From Limnohabitans sp. (GTDB taxonomy: Bacteria > Pseudomonadota > Gammaproteobacteria > Burkholderiales > Burkholderiaceae_C): DNA of 9,399 bases. Below the pieces are notes generated by a model that made no database searches, was not told where the DNA came from, and saw only the letters and a program-made list of their open reading frames with translations. The DNA is taken from positions 1-9,399 of the forward strand of contig JAKFXJ010000018.1 of assembly GCA_021731425.1 (NCBI GenBank), in the 5' to 3' direction. Below are positions 1-6,558 of the stretch, in pieces. The position numbers and the translations under genes are program-made. The number at the start of each line of letters is the position of its first letter. Within the stretch, counting starts at the first letter, position 1.

Positions 1-281
1 AGGCCCACCCACACCGAGCCAAGCGTCATCACCCGCCGCTCGTGCCCCGCATCGATCCAACGACCCACCCAGTAAGCCATCAGCCCTTCGGCCATCAGCG
101 CCAGGCTGAAGGCCAGCGAAGACTCGGCCCGCCCCATGCCCAGTTCGGCCTCCAGGGGCATCATGAGCAAGGAGAAGGTGTAGAAAACGCTGCCCCAGGT
201 GATCAGCTGGGGCAGGGACAGCCAGACGCTGAAGGGCCCCAAGCCTAAAGTCTTCATGTGTTGAAGATGGAAAAATCGCAT
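1..281 (-). CDS. MFS transporter, N-terminal part (runs off the left edge)
   Basis: This is a partial gene of 93 complete codons, read leftward from an ATG at 281; the rest lies outside the window. The visible protein has a hydrophobic first helix (around residues 15-36, containing PFSVWLSLPQLITWGSVFY) and a second helix (SSLAFSLALMAEGLMAYWVG). This is followed by GRWIDAGHERRVM, the basic loop between helices 2 and 3 that is typical of major facilitator superfamily transporters (G-x-x-x-D/R-x-G-R-R pattern). It would sit in the inner membrane; the substrate cannot be told from the fragment. Neither candidate start (281, or 257 giving MKTLGLG) has a good Shine-Dalgarno sequence. A GATAAT hexamer at 288-293 on the minus strand could be a -10 box, which would make the leader very short and would favour the 257 start. 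The gene is divergent from the mmgE/prpD operon and may share its regulation. Confidence 0.75.
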   Translation of the reverse strand, partial: MRFFHLQHMKTLGLGPFSVWLSLPQLITWGSVFYTFSLLMMPLEAELGMGRAESSLAFSLALMAEGLMAYWVGRWIDAGHERRVMTLGSVWVG

Positions 282-298
282 GGATTCATTATCGTGAT

Positions 299-308
299 CT
301 GTCCACAG
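299..308. promoter_or_regulatory. Operator-like palindrome CTGTCCACAG, copy 1
   Basis: CTGT-CC-ACAG is an inverted repeat with 4-bp arms. A near-identical copy (CTGTCTACAG) lies 36 bp downstream, also in the divergent intergenic region. The core fits the TNGTNNNACNA-like half-site arrangement known for GntR-family (FCD subgroup) regulators, but no regulator gene is visible here. This copy lies just upstream of the GATAAT hexamer of the leftward transporter gene, so it could control that direction. Function is inferred only from repetition and position. Confidence 0.4.
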
Positions 309-334
309 GGGGTTGTCCGCATCTTCGTGGCGGG

Positions 335-344
335 CTGTCTACAG
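335..344. promoter_or_regulatory. Operator-like palindrome CTGTCTACAG, copy 2
   Basis: This is the second copy of the CTGTCYACAG palindrome. It overlaps a weak possible sigma-70 promoter for the rightward operon (TTGTCC at 313-318, 17-nt gap, TGTCTA at 336-341). A repressor bound here would block that promoter. The promoter match is poor and is offered only as a possibility; the repeated palindrome is seen directly. Confidence 0.4.
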
Positions 345-409
345 CACTGTCGCATGGGTGCTTTGATCGGCTTCGAAGACATTTAAAGTGGGTGCAAAGT
401 GGACAAAGT

Positions 410-1735
410 ATGGATGCTCAATTGCTTGGTGTTTTGAGGGGTTTGCACACGCTGGATTTGAATGCCGAACCGGCCTTGCAAACCCGTGCCCGTTGGCTGG
501 TGCTGGACACCCTGGGGTGCATCATGGCGGGCTTGCGCTCGGAGCCGGTGCTGCGCATGGCCCAAGGCGCTGCAGTCGCTGACCCGGGGAGCTTTCGTTT
601 CAACCCGGATGCAGCAGTGGGGCTGTCGGCAGCGAATGCCGCGATGGTGCTGGCCATGGCGGCTTGCTGGGATGAGGCCTGCGAGGGCCATGCCGGTGCC
701 CACGGACGTCCGGGCGTGGCGGTTTTGGCGGCGCTTTTGCCGATGGCTTCGCGCCTGACATATGGGCAGTTCTTGCATGCCTTGGTGGTGGGTTACGAAA
801 TCGGGGCACGCATGGGGGCGAGCTTGCGCATCAACAAGGGCATGCACGTCGATGGCAACTGGCCCGCCTTGGGTGCGGCGGCAGCGGTGGCACATGCACT
901 GGGCCTGAACCCGGATCAGATCGCGCAAGCCGTTCAGGTAGCCGCTTGTCAATTGCCCATGAGCTTGTACTTGCCCGTGCGCTCTGGGGCCACTGCGCGC
1001 AACACCTATTTGGGCCACGCTGCGCAGCTGGGGCAAAACGCTGCCCTGGCCGTGGCCAATGGCATCACGGCGCCTGCTGAGGCGGTGGCCGAATACGCCC
1101 AGATCGGACTGGGCAAACCACCAGGGCCTTTTGACGCATCGCCGGGGTTTGAATTGCTGCAAGGCTATTTCAAATCCTATGCGGCTGTTCGCCATGTGCA
1201 TTACGGCGCTTTGGCAGCGCATGCGCTGCGATCGTCGCTGGAGGTGAGCCAGATCGATCGCGTTGCGCTGCAGGTCTACGAAGAGGCCACCATTTACTGC
1301 GGTAACCGCGCACCCCAAACGCCTTTGCAGGCACAGTTTTCCCTCAGCTTCGGTTTGGCCGCCATGTTGCGTTGGGGACGCTTGGACCCTTGGGTCTACC
1401 GAGAGCCACAGTTTCAAGACCCTTTGCTGCGGGCACTGGAAGCCAAGGTGCAGGTACAGGTCGATGTCCCATGGACCCAGCAGCAACAGCGTGGTGCGCG
1501 GGTGTGGATCGACTGCAGCGATGGCACCCGACATGAGCACGTCATCACAGCCGTGCCCGGTGATGCACAAATGCCCTTCACCGAACACGCACTGCAGGAC
1601 AAATTTTTGAGTTACTGCGAGGGCAGCCTGCCTGCCGCGCAGGCCGCTGACTGGGCCGCGCAGTTGCTGCACGCCCCGCTGGATGCCCGTCCCTTTCCGT
1701 TTTGGAATTCATCCCAGGAGAAAAAACCATGTTGA
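410..1735 (+). CDS. MmgE/PrpD family protein
   Basis: A 441-residue protein of the MmgE/PrpD family, whose known members include 2-methylcitrate dehydratase PrpD, cis-aconitate decarboxylase and iminodisuccinate epimerase. Seen: the N-terminal helical domain with RWLVLDTLGCIMAG (about 28-41), where family members usually have a similar LDxxGxxxAG stretch; a His-rich segment CEGHAGAHGRPGVAVLAALL (91-110) where the family has its HPG-like active-site loop; GMHVDGNWPALGAAAAVAHALGL (144-166), the family's H-x-x-G...GAAAAAA-x-LGL motif; FKSYAAVRHVHYGALAA (254-270), the usual K-x-Y-x-x-x-R-H-x-H segment; and AQFSLSFGLAAMLRWGRL (308-325), the A-K/Q-F-S motif. Length and domain order are normal. The substrate cannot be read from the sequence. 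ATG 410 is preferred; an in-frame GTG at 392 would add six residues, and neither has a strong ribosome site. The TGA stop overlaps the start of the next gene (ATGTTGA), indicating translational coupling. Confidence 0.88.
   Translation: MDAQLLGVLRGLHTLDLNAEPALQTRARWLVLDTLGCIMAGLRSEPVLRMAQGAAVADPGSFRFNPDAAVGLSAANAAMVLAMAACWDEACEGHAGAHGRPGVAVLAALLPMASRLTYGQFLHALVVGYEIGARMGASLRINKGMHVDGNWPALGAAAAVAHALGLNPDQIAQAVQVAACQLPMSLYLPVRSGATARNTYLGHAAQLGQNAALAVANGITAPAEAVAEYAQIGLGKPPGPFDASPGFELLQGYFKSYAAVRHVHYGALAAHALRSSLEVSQIDRVALQVYEEATIYCGNRAPQTPLQAQFSLSFGLAAMLRWGRLDPWVYREPQFQDPLLRALEAKVQVQVDVPWTQQQQRGARVWIDCSDGTRHEHVITAVPGDAQMPFTEHALQDKFLSYCEGSLPAAQAADWAAQLLHAPLDARPFPFWNSSQEKKPC
1714..1720 (+). promoter_or_regulatory. 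Ribosome binding site fixing the start of the Bug/TctC gene
   Basis: CCAGGAG ends 8 nt before ATG 1729. This selects ATG 1729, which gives a proper signal peptide (MLKKTL...), over an in-frame TTG at 1702. It lies inside the last codons of the upstream gene. Confidence 0.8.
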
Positions 1736-2706
1736 AAAAAACCCTTGTGACAACCGCTGTGCTGGCTGCTGCTTGGCTGAGTGGACCCGTGGTCGCACAG
1801 ACCACCGATTTCCCAAACAAACCGGTGCGCATCGTGGTGCCTTTTCCACCCGGTGGCGCCACCGACATCACGGCCCGTGTGGTGGCCGAAAAGCTCAGCA
1901 CCAAATGGGGGCAGCCCGTGGTCATCGACAACAAAGCGGGCGCGGGCGGCAACGTGGGCTCGGACCTGGTTGCCAAGTCGGCACCGGATGGCTACAACAT
2001 CGTGTTGGGCGTGACGGGATCGCACTCGATCAACATCTCTTTGTACAAGAAGATGCCCTACCACCCGCTGAACGATTTCGAGCCCTTGACGCAGGCCACG
2101 ATTTACCCGAACGCGATTGTGGTCAACCCACAGGTGCCCGCCAACACCCTGCCCGAGCTGATCGCCTTGCTCAAGAAAGAACCCGGAAAATTTTCCTATG
2201 GCTCGGATGGCAACGGCACGGCCTCGCACCTGGGCATGGAAATCCTGAAAGCCAGGGCCAATGTGCAACTGACCCATATTCCTTACAAAGGCAGCACGCC
2301 CATGATCACCGACTTGCTGGGCGGCACGTTGATGGTGGGCGTCACGGGTTTGCCAGCGGTGCAGCAGCATTTGAAGGCGGGCAAGCTCAAGATGATCGCC
2401 ATCACCACGCCCCAGCGGGCGCCCGGTGCGCCTGATTACAAAACGGTGGCTGAGCAAGGCTTTGCCAATTTCAATGCAGCGCCTTGGGCTGGGTTTTTTG
2501 CCCCCAAGGGCACACCCAAACCAGTGGCGGACAAGCTGGCGCTGGACTTGGCCGATGCGCTCAAGCAAGCCGATGTGGCGCAGAAGATGAACGATTTGGG
2601 CAGCACCGTGGTGGGCAACAAGCCTGACGAGTTTCGCCAGTTTGTGACGCGCCAGATCGAGATGTGGGCCGAGGGTGTGAAGATCTCCGGCGCCACGGTG
2701 GACTGA
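1729..2706 (+). CDS. Bug/TctC family tripartite tricarboxylate transporter substrate-binding protein
   Basis: A 325-residue periplasmic solute-binding protein of the Bug (TctC) family, common in Burkholderiales. The signal peptide is clear: MLKK, a hydrophobic core, then a VVA-Q cleavage site near residue 23/24. The mature start FPNKPVRIVVPFPPGGATDITAR (about 28-50) is the family hallmark, with the conserved ligand-loop Asp (D46) after PPGG. Further family stretches are VIDNKAGAGGNVGSDLVAKS, PDGYNIVLG, FSYGSDGNGTASHLGMEIL, HIPYKGSTPMITDLLGG and the C-terminal FVTRQIEMWAEGVKISGATVD. Length is typical (about 320-330). Family members bind carboxylates and other small organic molecules; the ligand here is unknown. 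No TctA/TctB membrane partner is present, so it may work with a distant transporter or with the MFS protein (inference). It lies in an operon with the MmgE/PrpD gene (overlapping) and the dehydrogenase (3-nt gap). Confidence 0.93.
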   Translation: MLKKTLVTTAVLAAAWLSGPVVAQTTDFPNKPVRIVVPFPPGGATDITARVVAEKLSTKWGQPVVIDNKAGAGGNVGSDLVAKSAPDGYNIVLGVTGSHSINISLYKKMPYHPLNDFEPLTQATIYPNAIVVNPQVPANTLPELIALLKKEPGKFSYGSDGNGTASHLGMEILKARANVQLTHIPYKGSTPMITDLLGGTLMVGVTGLPAVQQHLKAGKLKMIAITTPQRAPGAPDYKTVAEQGFANFNAAPWAGFFAPKGTPKPVADKLALDLADALKQADVAQKMNDLGSTVVGNKPDEFRQFVTRQIEMWAEGVKISGATVD

Positions 2707-2709
2707 GCC

Positions 2710-3480
2710 ATGGCGGCTTTGGGCAACTTTGCGCCGAGTGGTGATTACGCGTTTCCCTACCGGGACTTGGTGGGTACGCAGGTGCTGGTAACTGGCGGGC
2801 GGGGCACCTTAGGTGCCGCCATCAGCCGGGGTTTTGCGTCTTTGGGGGCGCAGGTCTGGTGCGTGGACCAGTCCCCGGTGCCTGCTGACGAACACGATCC
2901 ACGCATCAGACACCGCGTGGCCGATGTGCGTGACCGCGCTTCACTGCAGGCGGTGCAGGCCGAAGTGGCGCAGACGGCGGGCCTGGATGTGCTGGTCAAT
3001 GCGCACGGCTTGCAAATTCGTTCGGACTTTGCGGACTGTGACGAAGAGACCTGGATGACGCTGACCGATGTGAACCTGAACGGCGTTTACCGCAGCTGCC
3101 AGGTGTTTGGTGAGCCCATGCGCAGCCGAGGCGGTGCGATCGTGAACATTGGCAGCGTCAACGGGGTGGTGGTCTCGGGCAAGGGCACGCCCTACGGCAT
3201 TCAGAAAGCGGCCGTCTCGCACATGACCAAGGTGATGGCCGTCGAATGGGCGCCGCTGGTTCGTGTGAACGCGGTCGCGCCCACTGCGATTCCCTCGGGC
3301 ATGACGCAGGACTTGTTTGCCAACCCGGATTACGTGCGCACCAAAACGCAAAGCATTCCGCTCAAGCGCACCGGCACCGAAGAAGACATCGTCCATGCGG
3401 TGATGTTCTTGGCTTCGTCGGCTTCGGGCCTGGTAACGGGCCACACCCTGATGATGGACGGGGGCTTGTCCTTGGTCTGA
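2710..3480 (+). CDS. SDR family oxidoreductase
   Basis: A 256-residue classical short-chain dehydrogenase/reductase. An extension of about 23 residues precedes the Rossmann fold. Seen: the cofactor loop VTGGRGTLG (27-35), in which the middle Gly of the usual TGxxxGxG is Thr33; an acidic residue after strand 2 (VD, D53), which favours NAD(H) over NADP(H); ADV (71-73); NAHG (97-100), matching the NNAG motif; and the catalytic tetrad N122 (DVNLNGVY), S149 (NIGSVNG), Y162 and K166 (YGIQK). The C-terminal part (RVNAVAPTAIPSGMT, then LKRTGTEEDIVHAVMFLASSASGLVTGHTLMMDGG) is typical of the 3-oxoacyl-ACP reductase/gluconate 5-dehydrogenase-like group. It probably oxidises or reduces a hydroxyl or keto intermediate of the pathway encoded by the operon; the substrate is unknown. 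Ribosome site is weak (GGTGGA just upstream), consistent with coupling to the preceding gene. Confidence 0.9.
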   Translation: MAALGNFAPSGDYAFPYRDLVGTQVLVTGGRGTLGAAISRGFASLGAQVWCVDQSPVPADEHDPRIRHRVADVRDRASLQAVQAEVAQTAGLDVLVNAHGLQIRSDFADCDEETWMTLTDVNLNGVYRSCQVFGEPMRSRGGAIVNIGSVNGVVVSGKGTPYGIQKAAVSHMTKVMAVEWAPLVRVNAVAPTAIPSGMTQDLFANPDYVRTKTQSIPLKRTGTEEDIVHAVMFLASSASGLVTGHTLMMDGGLSLV

Positions 3481-3483
3481 GGC

Positions 3484-3525
3484 AATGGGCGGCTGGCACC
3501 CCAAGGCCTCCATCGCAGCCCCATT
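3484..3525. terminator. Possible hairpin between the convergent SDR and comM genes
   Basis: AATGGG (3484-3489) plus GCTG (3492-3495) can pair with CAGC (3516-3519) plus CCCATT (3520-3525). This makes a 10-bp stem with a 2-nt bulge and a 20-nt loop, filling nearly all of the gap between two convergent genes. There is no T-run on either strand, so it is a weak candidate terminator. Confidence 0.25.
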
Positions 3526-5058
3526 TCACTGCCCCTGCAGCACCCGCCGGTACTGCAGGGCCTCGGCCACATGCACCGATGCGATGGTGTCGCTGCCCGC
3601 CAAGTCGGCGATGGTGCGGGCGACTTTGAGGCTGCGGTGCACACTCCGCCCGCTCCAGCCGAGTTTGGCGGCGGCTTTTTGCAGCAAGGCGGTGGCGCTG
3701 TTGTCCAAACGTGAATGGGTGTCGATGGCCTGGCCTTGCAGGGCGGCGTTGGCGCAACCTTGGCGGGCCAGGGCGCGTTCGCGGGCGGCCCCGCTGCGGG
3801 CGGCGATGGCTTCGGTGCTCTCGCCCGGTGGGGCGTTCAACAGGTCTTGTGCGCCCAGGCTGGGCACTTCGATGTGCAAGTCGATGCGGTCCAGCAAGGG
3901 GCCACTCAACTTGCCTTGGTAGCGGCTGACCTGGTCGGGCGAACAGCGGCAGGCCCGTGTGGCGCTGCCCAAGTAGCCGCAGGGGCAGGGATTCATGGCC
4001 GCGACCAACTGAAAACGCGCCGGAAATTCGGCCCGCCTTGCCGCTCGGGCGATGGTGATGCTGCCGGTCTCCAGCGGCTCGCGCAGGGCCTCCAAGGCTG
4101 CCCTTGGGAATTCGAGCAACTCGTCCAAAAACAGCACGCCATGGTGCGCCAGTGAAATTTCGCCCGGCCGGGGAGGCGAGCCGCCGCCCACCAAGGCCAC
4201 CGCGCTGGCCGAGTGATGCGGCTGGCCCGTGGGGCGCTGGGCCCAGCGTGTCAGGTCAAAACGCCCCGCCAGGCTGGCGATGGCCGCTGATTCCAGCGCG
4301 TCCTCAATCGACATGGGGGGCAGCAAGCCCGCAAAACGTTGCGCCAGCATGGATTTGCCCGAACCCGGTGGGCCAACCATGAGCAAAGAGTGGCCCCCGG
4401 CGGCGGCGATTTCCAGCACGCGTTTGATGCCCGCTTGGCCTTTCACGTCGGCCAGGTCCGCGTAGCGCGGTGGTGCGCTGGGCGTGTGCGCGGCCATGCG
4501 GGCCCAGCCGTCCGTGGGCTCGGGTGGTGGCTCGCTCGAGGGCGGCAAAAACTGTTGCACCACATCCAGCAGGTGCTGGGCGCGGAAGACTTCGGCATCG
4601 GGCACCAACGCCGCTTCTTCGGCGCTGCCCGGTGGCAGCACCAGCCGGGTGCGCACACGCTGCTGGCGCAGCACCAGACTCATGGCCAGAGCGCCGCGCA
4701 CCGGCCTTAACTCGCCCGACAGCGACAACTCCCCTGCAAATTCATAGCCCGCCAGTTTGCTGGCGTCAATCTGTCCACTGGCAGCCAAGATGCCCAGCGC
4801 GATGGGCAAATCCAGACGCCCGGAGTCTTTGGGCAAGTCGGCCGGGGCCAGGTTGACGGTAATGCGTTGGTTGTGCGGAAAGTCGAGTCCGCTGTTTTGC
4901 AAGGCCGAGCGCACCCGTTCGCGGGCTTCTTTGACTTCGACATCCGCCAGGCCCACCAGCGTGAAGCTGGGCAGGCCGTTGGCCAGATGCACTTCGACCA
5001 TGACGGCCGGTGCGGCCAGGCCCACCAGGGCGCGGCTGTAGATGGTGGCCAGGGCCAT
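3526..5058 (-). CDS. comM: ComM, YifB family Mg-chelatase-like AAA+ ATPase
   Basis: A 510-residue protein of the ComM/YifB family. ComM is a hexameric helicase that promotes branch migration of incoming single-stranded DNA during natural transformation. Domains in order: a Lon/ChlI-like N-terminal domain (about 1-170, with VEVHLANGLPSFTLVGL and ITVNLAPADLPKDSGRLDLP); a Pro-rich linker (about 172-197); and the Mg-chelatase-type AAA+ core with Walker A GPPGSGKS (229-236), Walker B VLFLDE (308-313), sensor-1 AMNPCPCG (354-361), a four-Cys cluster (C358, C360, C370, C372) and the Arg-finger stretch LLDRIDLHIEVP (388-399, R391). A C-terminal lid carries SGRSVHRSLKVARTIADL (469-486). Full length and intact. 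ATG 5058 is chosen because a GGAGG site (5066-5070) lies 7 nt upstream and MALATIYSRA is the typical family start; the open frame continues upstream to 5328 but without family sequence. It is convergent with the SDR gene and divergent from the nitrogen operon. Confidence 0.96.
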   Translation of the reverse strand: MALATIYSRALVGLAAPAVMVEVHLANGLPSFTLVGLADVEVKEARERVRSALQNSGLDFPHNQRITVNLAPADLPKDSGRLDLPIALGILAASGQIDASKLAGYEFAGELSLSGELRPVRGALAMSLVLRQQRVRTRLVLPPGSAEEAALVPDAEVFRAQHLLDVVQQFLPPSSEPPPEPTDGWARMAAHTPSAPPRYADLADVKGQAGIKRVLEIAAAGGHSLLMVGPPGSGKSMLAQRFAGLLPPMSIEDALESAAIASLAGRFDLTRWAQRPTGQPHHSASAVALVGGGSPPRPGEISLAHHGVLFLDELLEFPRAALEALREPLETGSITIARAARRAEFPARFQLVAAMNPCPCGYLGSATRACRCSPDQVSRYQGKLSGPLLDRIDLHIEVPSLGAQDLLNAPPGESTEAIAARSGAARERALARQGCANAALQGQAIDTHSRLDNSATALLQKAAAKLGWSGRSVHRSLKVARTIADLAGSDTIASVHVAEALQYRRVLQGQ

Positions 5059-5173
5059 GTCTCGTCCTCCCTCTTTTTTATGGATACCAGTGTAGAGGAG
5101 GACGACAGATTTGGGGGGGTCATTGGGGTGCCAGGCGTGTGCCGGGTTCGGTGAAGCGAACAGGCCCCATGCG

Positions 5174-5190
5174 TGCACCGCAAAGGTGTC
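5174..5190 (+). promoter_or_regulatory. NtrC-like enhancer site
   Basis: TGCACC-GCAAA-GGTGTC matches the NtrC consensus TGCACC-N5-GGTGCA except for the last two bases. It is centred about 230 bp upstream of the predicted sigma-54 start point, where bound NtrC could contact the promoter by DNA looping. The nitrogen genes downstream make this reading coherent. Confidence 0.65.
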
Positions 5191-5211
5191 TAGGCGGATG
5201 CCAAGGTCAGA

Positions 5212-5283
5212 GCCCACCCAGTTGCGCACCAAATTAAGCCGCAAATCCTTCAAATGCCTCAAATTGGTGCGTCTTGGGTGGGC
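5212..5283. repeat. 72-bp imperfect palindrome containing NtrC-like half-sites
   Basis: The outer arms GCCCACCCA (5212-5220) and TGGGTGGGC (5275-5283) are perfect 9-bp complements. The inner arms CGCACCAA (5225-5232) and TTGGTGCG (5264-5271) are perfect 8-bp complements. They are separated by 4 and 3 unpaired bases, with a 31-nt AT-richer loop. The right inner arm is also part of TGCCTC-AAATT-GGTGCG (5255-5271), a second, weaker match to the NtrC consensus. The left inner arm carries the half-site GCACC. It probably forms part of the enhancer region rather than an RNA structure, as it lies upstream of the predicted transcript. Confidence 0.6.
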
Positions 5284-5385
5284 TGGCCCACCGTGCAAGT
5301 CAAGCGGGCGGGTTGGAATGCAGGGCAAGCGCCTTCAGAGGGAAAGCGCGGCCATCAAGGCTTCTGTATGGGTGTGGTGAGTAGC

Positions 5386-5403
5386 TTGGCACGCTCCCTG
5401 CTT
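5386..5403 (+). promoter_or_regulatory. Sigma-54 (-24/-12) promoter of the porin-glnK-amtB operon
   Basis: TTGGCACG-CTCC-CTGCTT matches the sigma-54 consensus (TTGGCACG-N4-TTGCW) with a single mismatch. The invariant GG (5388-5389) and GC (5400-5401) are separated by exactly 10 bp as required. Transcription would start near 5413, leaving a leader of about 27 nt with a GGAG ribosome site (5430-5433) 6 nt before ATG 5440. Confidence 0.85.
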
Positions 5404-5439
5404 AGAGGCTATGTCCTTTCATCTTTTTTGGAGTCCGAT

Positions 5440-6168
5440 ATGAAAAAATTGCTCGTTCCTTCCTTGTTGGCCCTGTCTTTGTTGGCCGTGACCGGTGCAG
5501 CCCAAGCACAAGCTGCTGAAAGCACCTTGTCGTTCAACGTCGGCACCACCACCGATTACCGCTACCGTGGCATTTCCCAGACACGTCTGAAGCCTGCTGT
5601 GCAAGGCGGTGTGGATTACGCTGACAAGAGCGGTTTTTATGTGGGTGCCTGGGCTTCAAGCATCAAGTGGATCAAGGATGCGGGTGGTGACGCATCGGCC
5701 GAAGTTGATGTGTACGGCGGCTACAAAGGCGCTGTGGGCGATGTGGCCTATGACGTGGGTTTCTTGCGCTATGAGTACCCCAGCAACAAGCTGGCCGTGA
5801 GCGCCAACACGAATGAAGTGTACGGCGCTGTGACCATGGGTCCCGCCACTTTGAAATACTCGCACGCTGTGTCCAACCTGTTTGGTTTCGCAGACAGCAA
5901 GAACAGCTACTACGTGGACCTGAGCGGCACTTTTGACCTGGGCAATGGCTTCAGCTTGGTGCCGCATGTGGGTTACCAGTCCGTTAAAAACAACGGCGCC
6001 TACTCCTACAGCGATTACTCCGTCACCTTGGGCAAAGACCTGGGCAATGGCCTGTCAGTCAGCGCAGCTGTGGTGGGCACCGATGCGGACAAAGCCATGT
6101 ATGTCACCCCCGCTGGCAAGTTCACCGGCAAGACGGGTGTGGTCGTGGGCCTGAAATACGCCTTCTGA
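5440..6168 (+). CDS. TorF family putative porin (Gcw_chp family)
   Basis: A 242-residue outer-membrane beta-barrel protein of the family known as TorF/Gcw_chp (TIGR02001). The signal peptide has MKK, a hydrophobic core of about 15 residues, and an AQAQA-A cleavage region near residue 25. The mature start STLSFNVGTTTDYRYRGISQT is the family hallmark. The remainder is alternating amphipathic strands rich in Gly, Tyr and Ser (VDVYGGYKGAVGDVAYDVGFLRYEY; YYVDLSGTFDLGNGFSLVPHVGYQ; YSDYSVTLGKDLG). It ends in GLKYAF, and the C-terminal Phe is the usual barrel-assembly signal. ATG 5440 is chosen for its GGAG site and signal peptide; the open frame upstream lacks family sequence. It is first in the operon with glnK and amtB, 28 nt before glnK. 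In Herbaspirillum a membrane-associated gene of poorly known function (nlmA) occupies the same position, to my knowledge. A role in outer-membrane passage of ammonium or small nitrogen compounds is inference. Confidence 0.9.
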   Translation: MKKLLVPSLLALSLLAVTGAAQAQAAESTLSFNVGTTTDYRYRGISQTRLKPAVQGGVDYADKSGFYVGAWASSIKWIKDAGGDASAEVDVYGGYKGAVGDVAYDVGFLRYEYPSNKLAVSANTNEVYGAVTMGPATLKYSHAVSNLFGFADSKNSYYVDLSGTFDLGNGFSLVPHVGYQSVKNNGAYSYSDYSVTLGKDLGNGLSVSAAVVGTDADKAMYVTPAGKFTGKTGVVVGLKYAF

Positions 6169-6187
6169 TCACCACGCAACTTTATAA

Positions 6188-6535
<348 letters not shown>

Positions 6536-6558
6536 CAGACAAGAAAGAGAGTCGACAA

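Larger units (their letters stand above)
5059..5439. other. 381-bp intergenic regulatory region between comM and the porin-glnK-amtB operon
   Basis: No convincing gene lies here. On the minus strand it holds the comM ribosome site (GGAGG, 5066-5070). On the plus strand it holds an NtrC-like site (5174-5190), a 72-bp imperfect palindrome with a second NtrC-like element (5212-5283), a sigma-54 promoter (5386-5403) and the porin ribosome site (GGAG, 5430-5433). No good sigma-70 promoter for comM was found. A seven-G run lies at 5113-5119. Nothing recognisable is seen at 5284-5385. Confidence 0.8.

Noticed and set aside
42..248. Small plus-strand open frame at the left edge
   Set aside because: It is the shadow of the leftward MFS gene, whose translation shows membrane helices and the loop 2-3 motif.
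383..1672. Long minus-strand open frame (429 codons) opposite the MmgE/PrpD gene
   Set aside because: It has no recognisable domain and is His/Arg/Gln-rich, as expected for the antisense of a GC-rich gene; the plus strand carries a complete known family.
1612..2568. Minus-strand open frame (318 codons) opposite the Bug/TctC gene
   Set aside because: Composition is that of an antisense shadow, with no start signal; the plus-strand protein has a signal peptide and all the family motifs.
5113..5119. Seven-G run considered as part of a G-quadruplex
   Set aside because: There are not four nearby G-tracts on one strand at suitable spacing.
5059..5328. Extended N-terminus of comM from an upstream start at 5328
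   Set aside because: The 90 extra residues do not resemble the family, cover the regulatory region, and the GGAGG site clearly selects ATG 5058.
5254..5439. Upstream extension of the porin reading frame
   Set aside because: It would cover the sigma-54 promoter and add 62 residues before a normal signal peptide.
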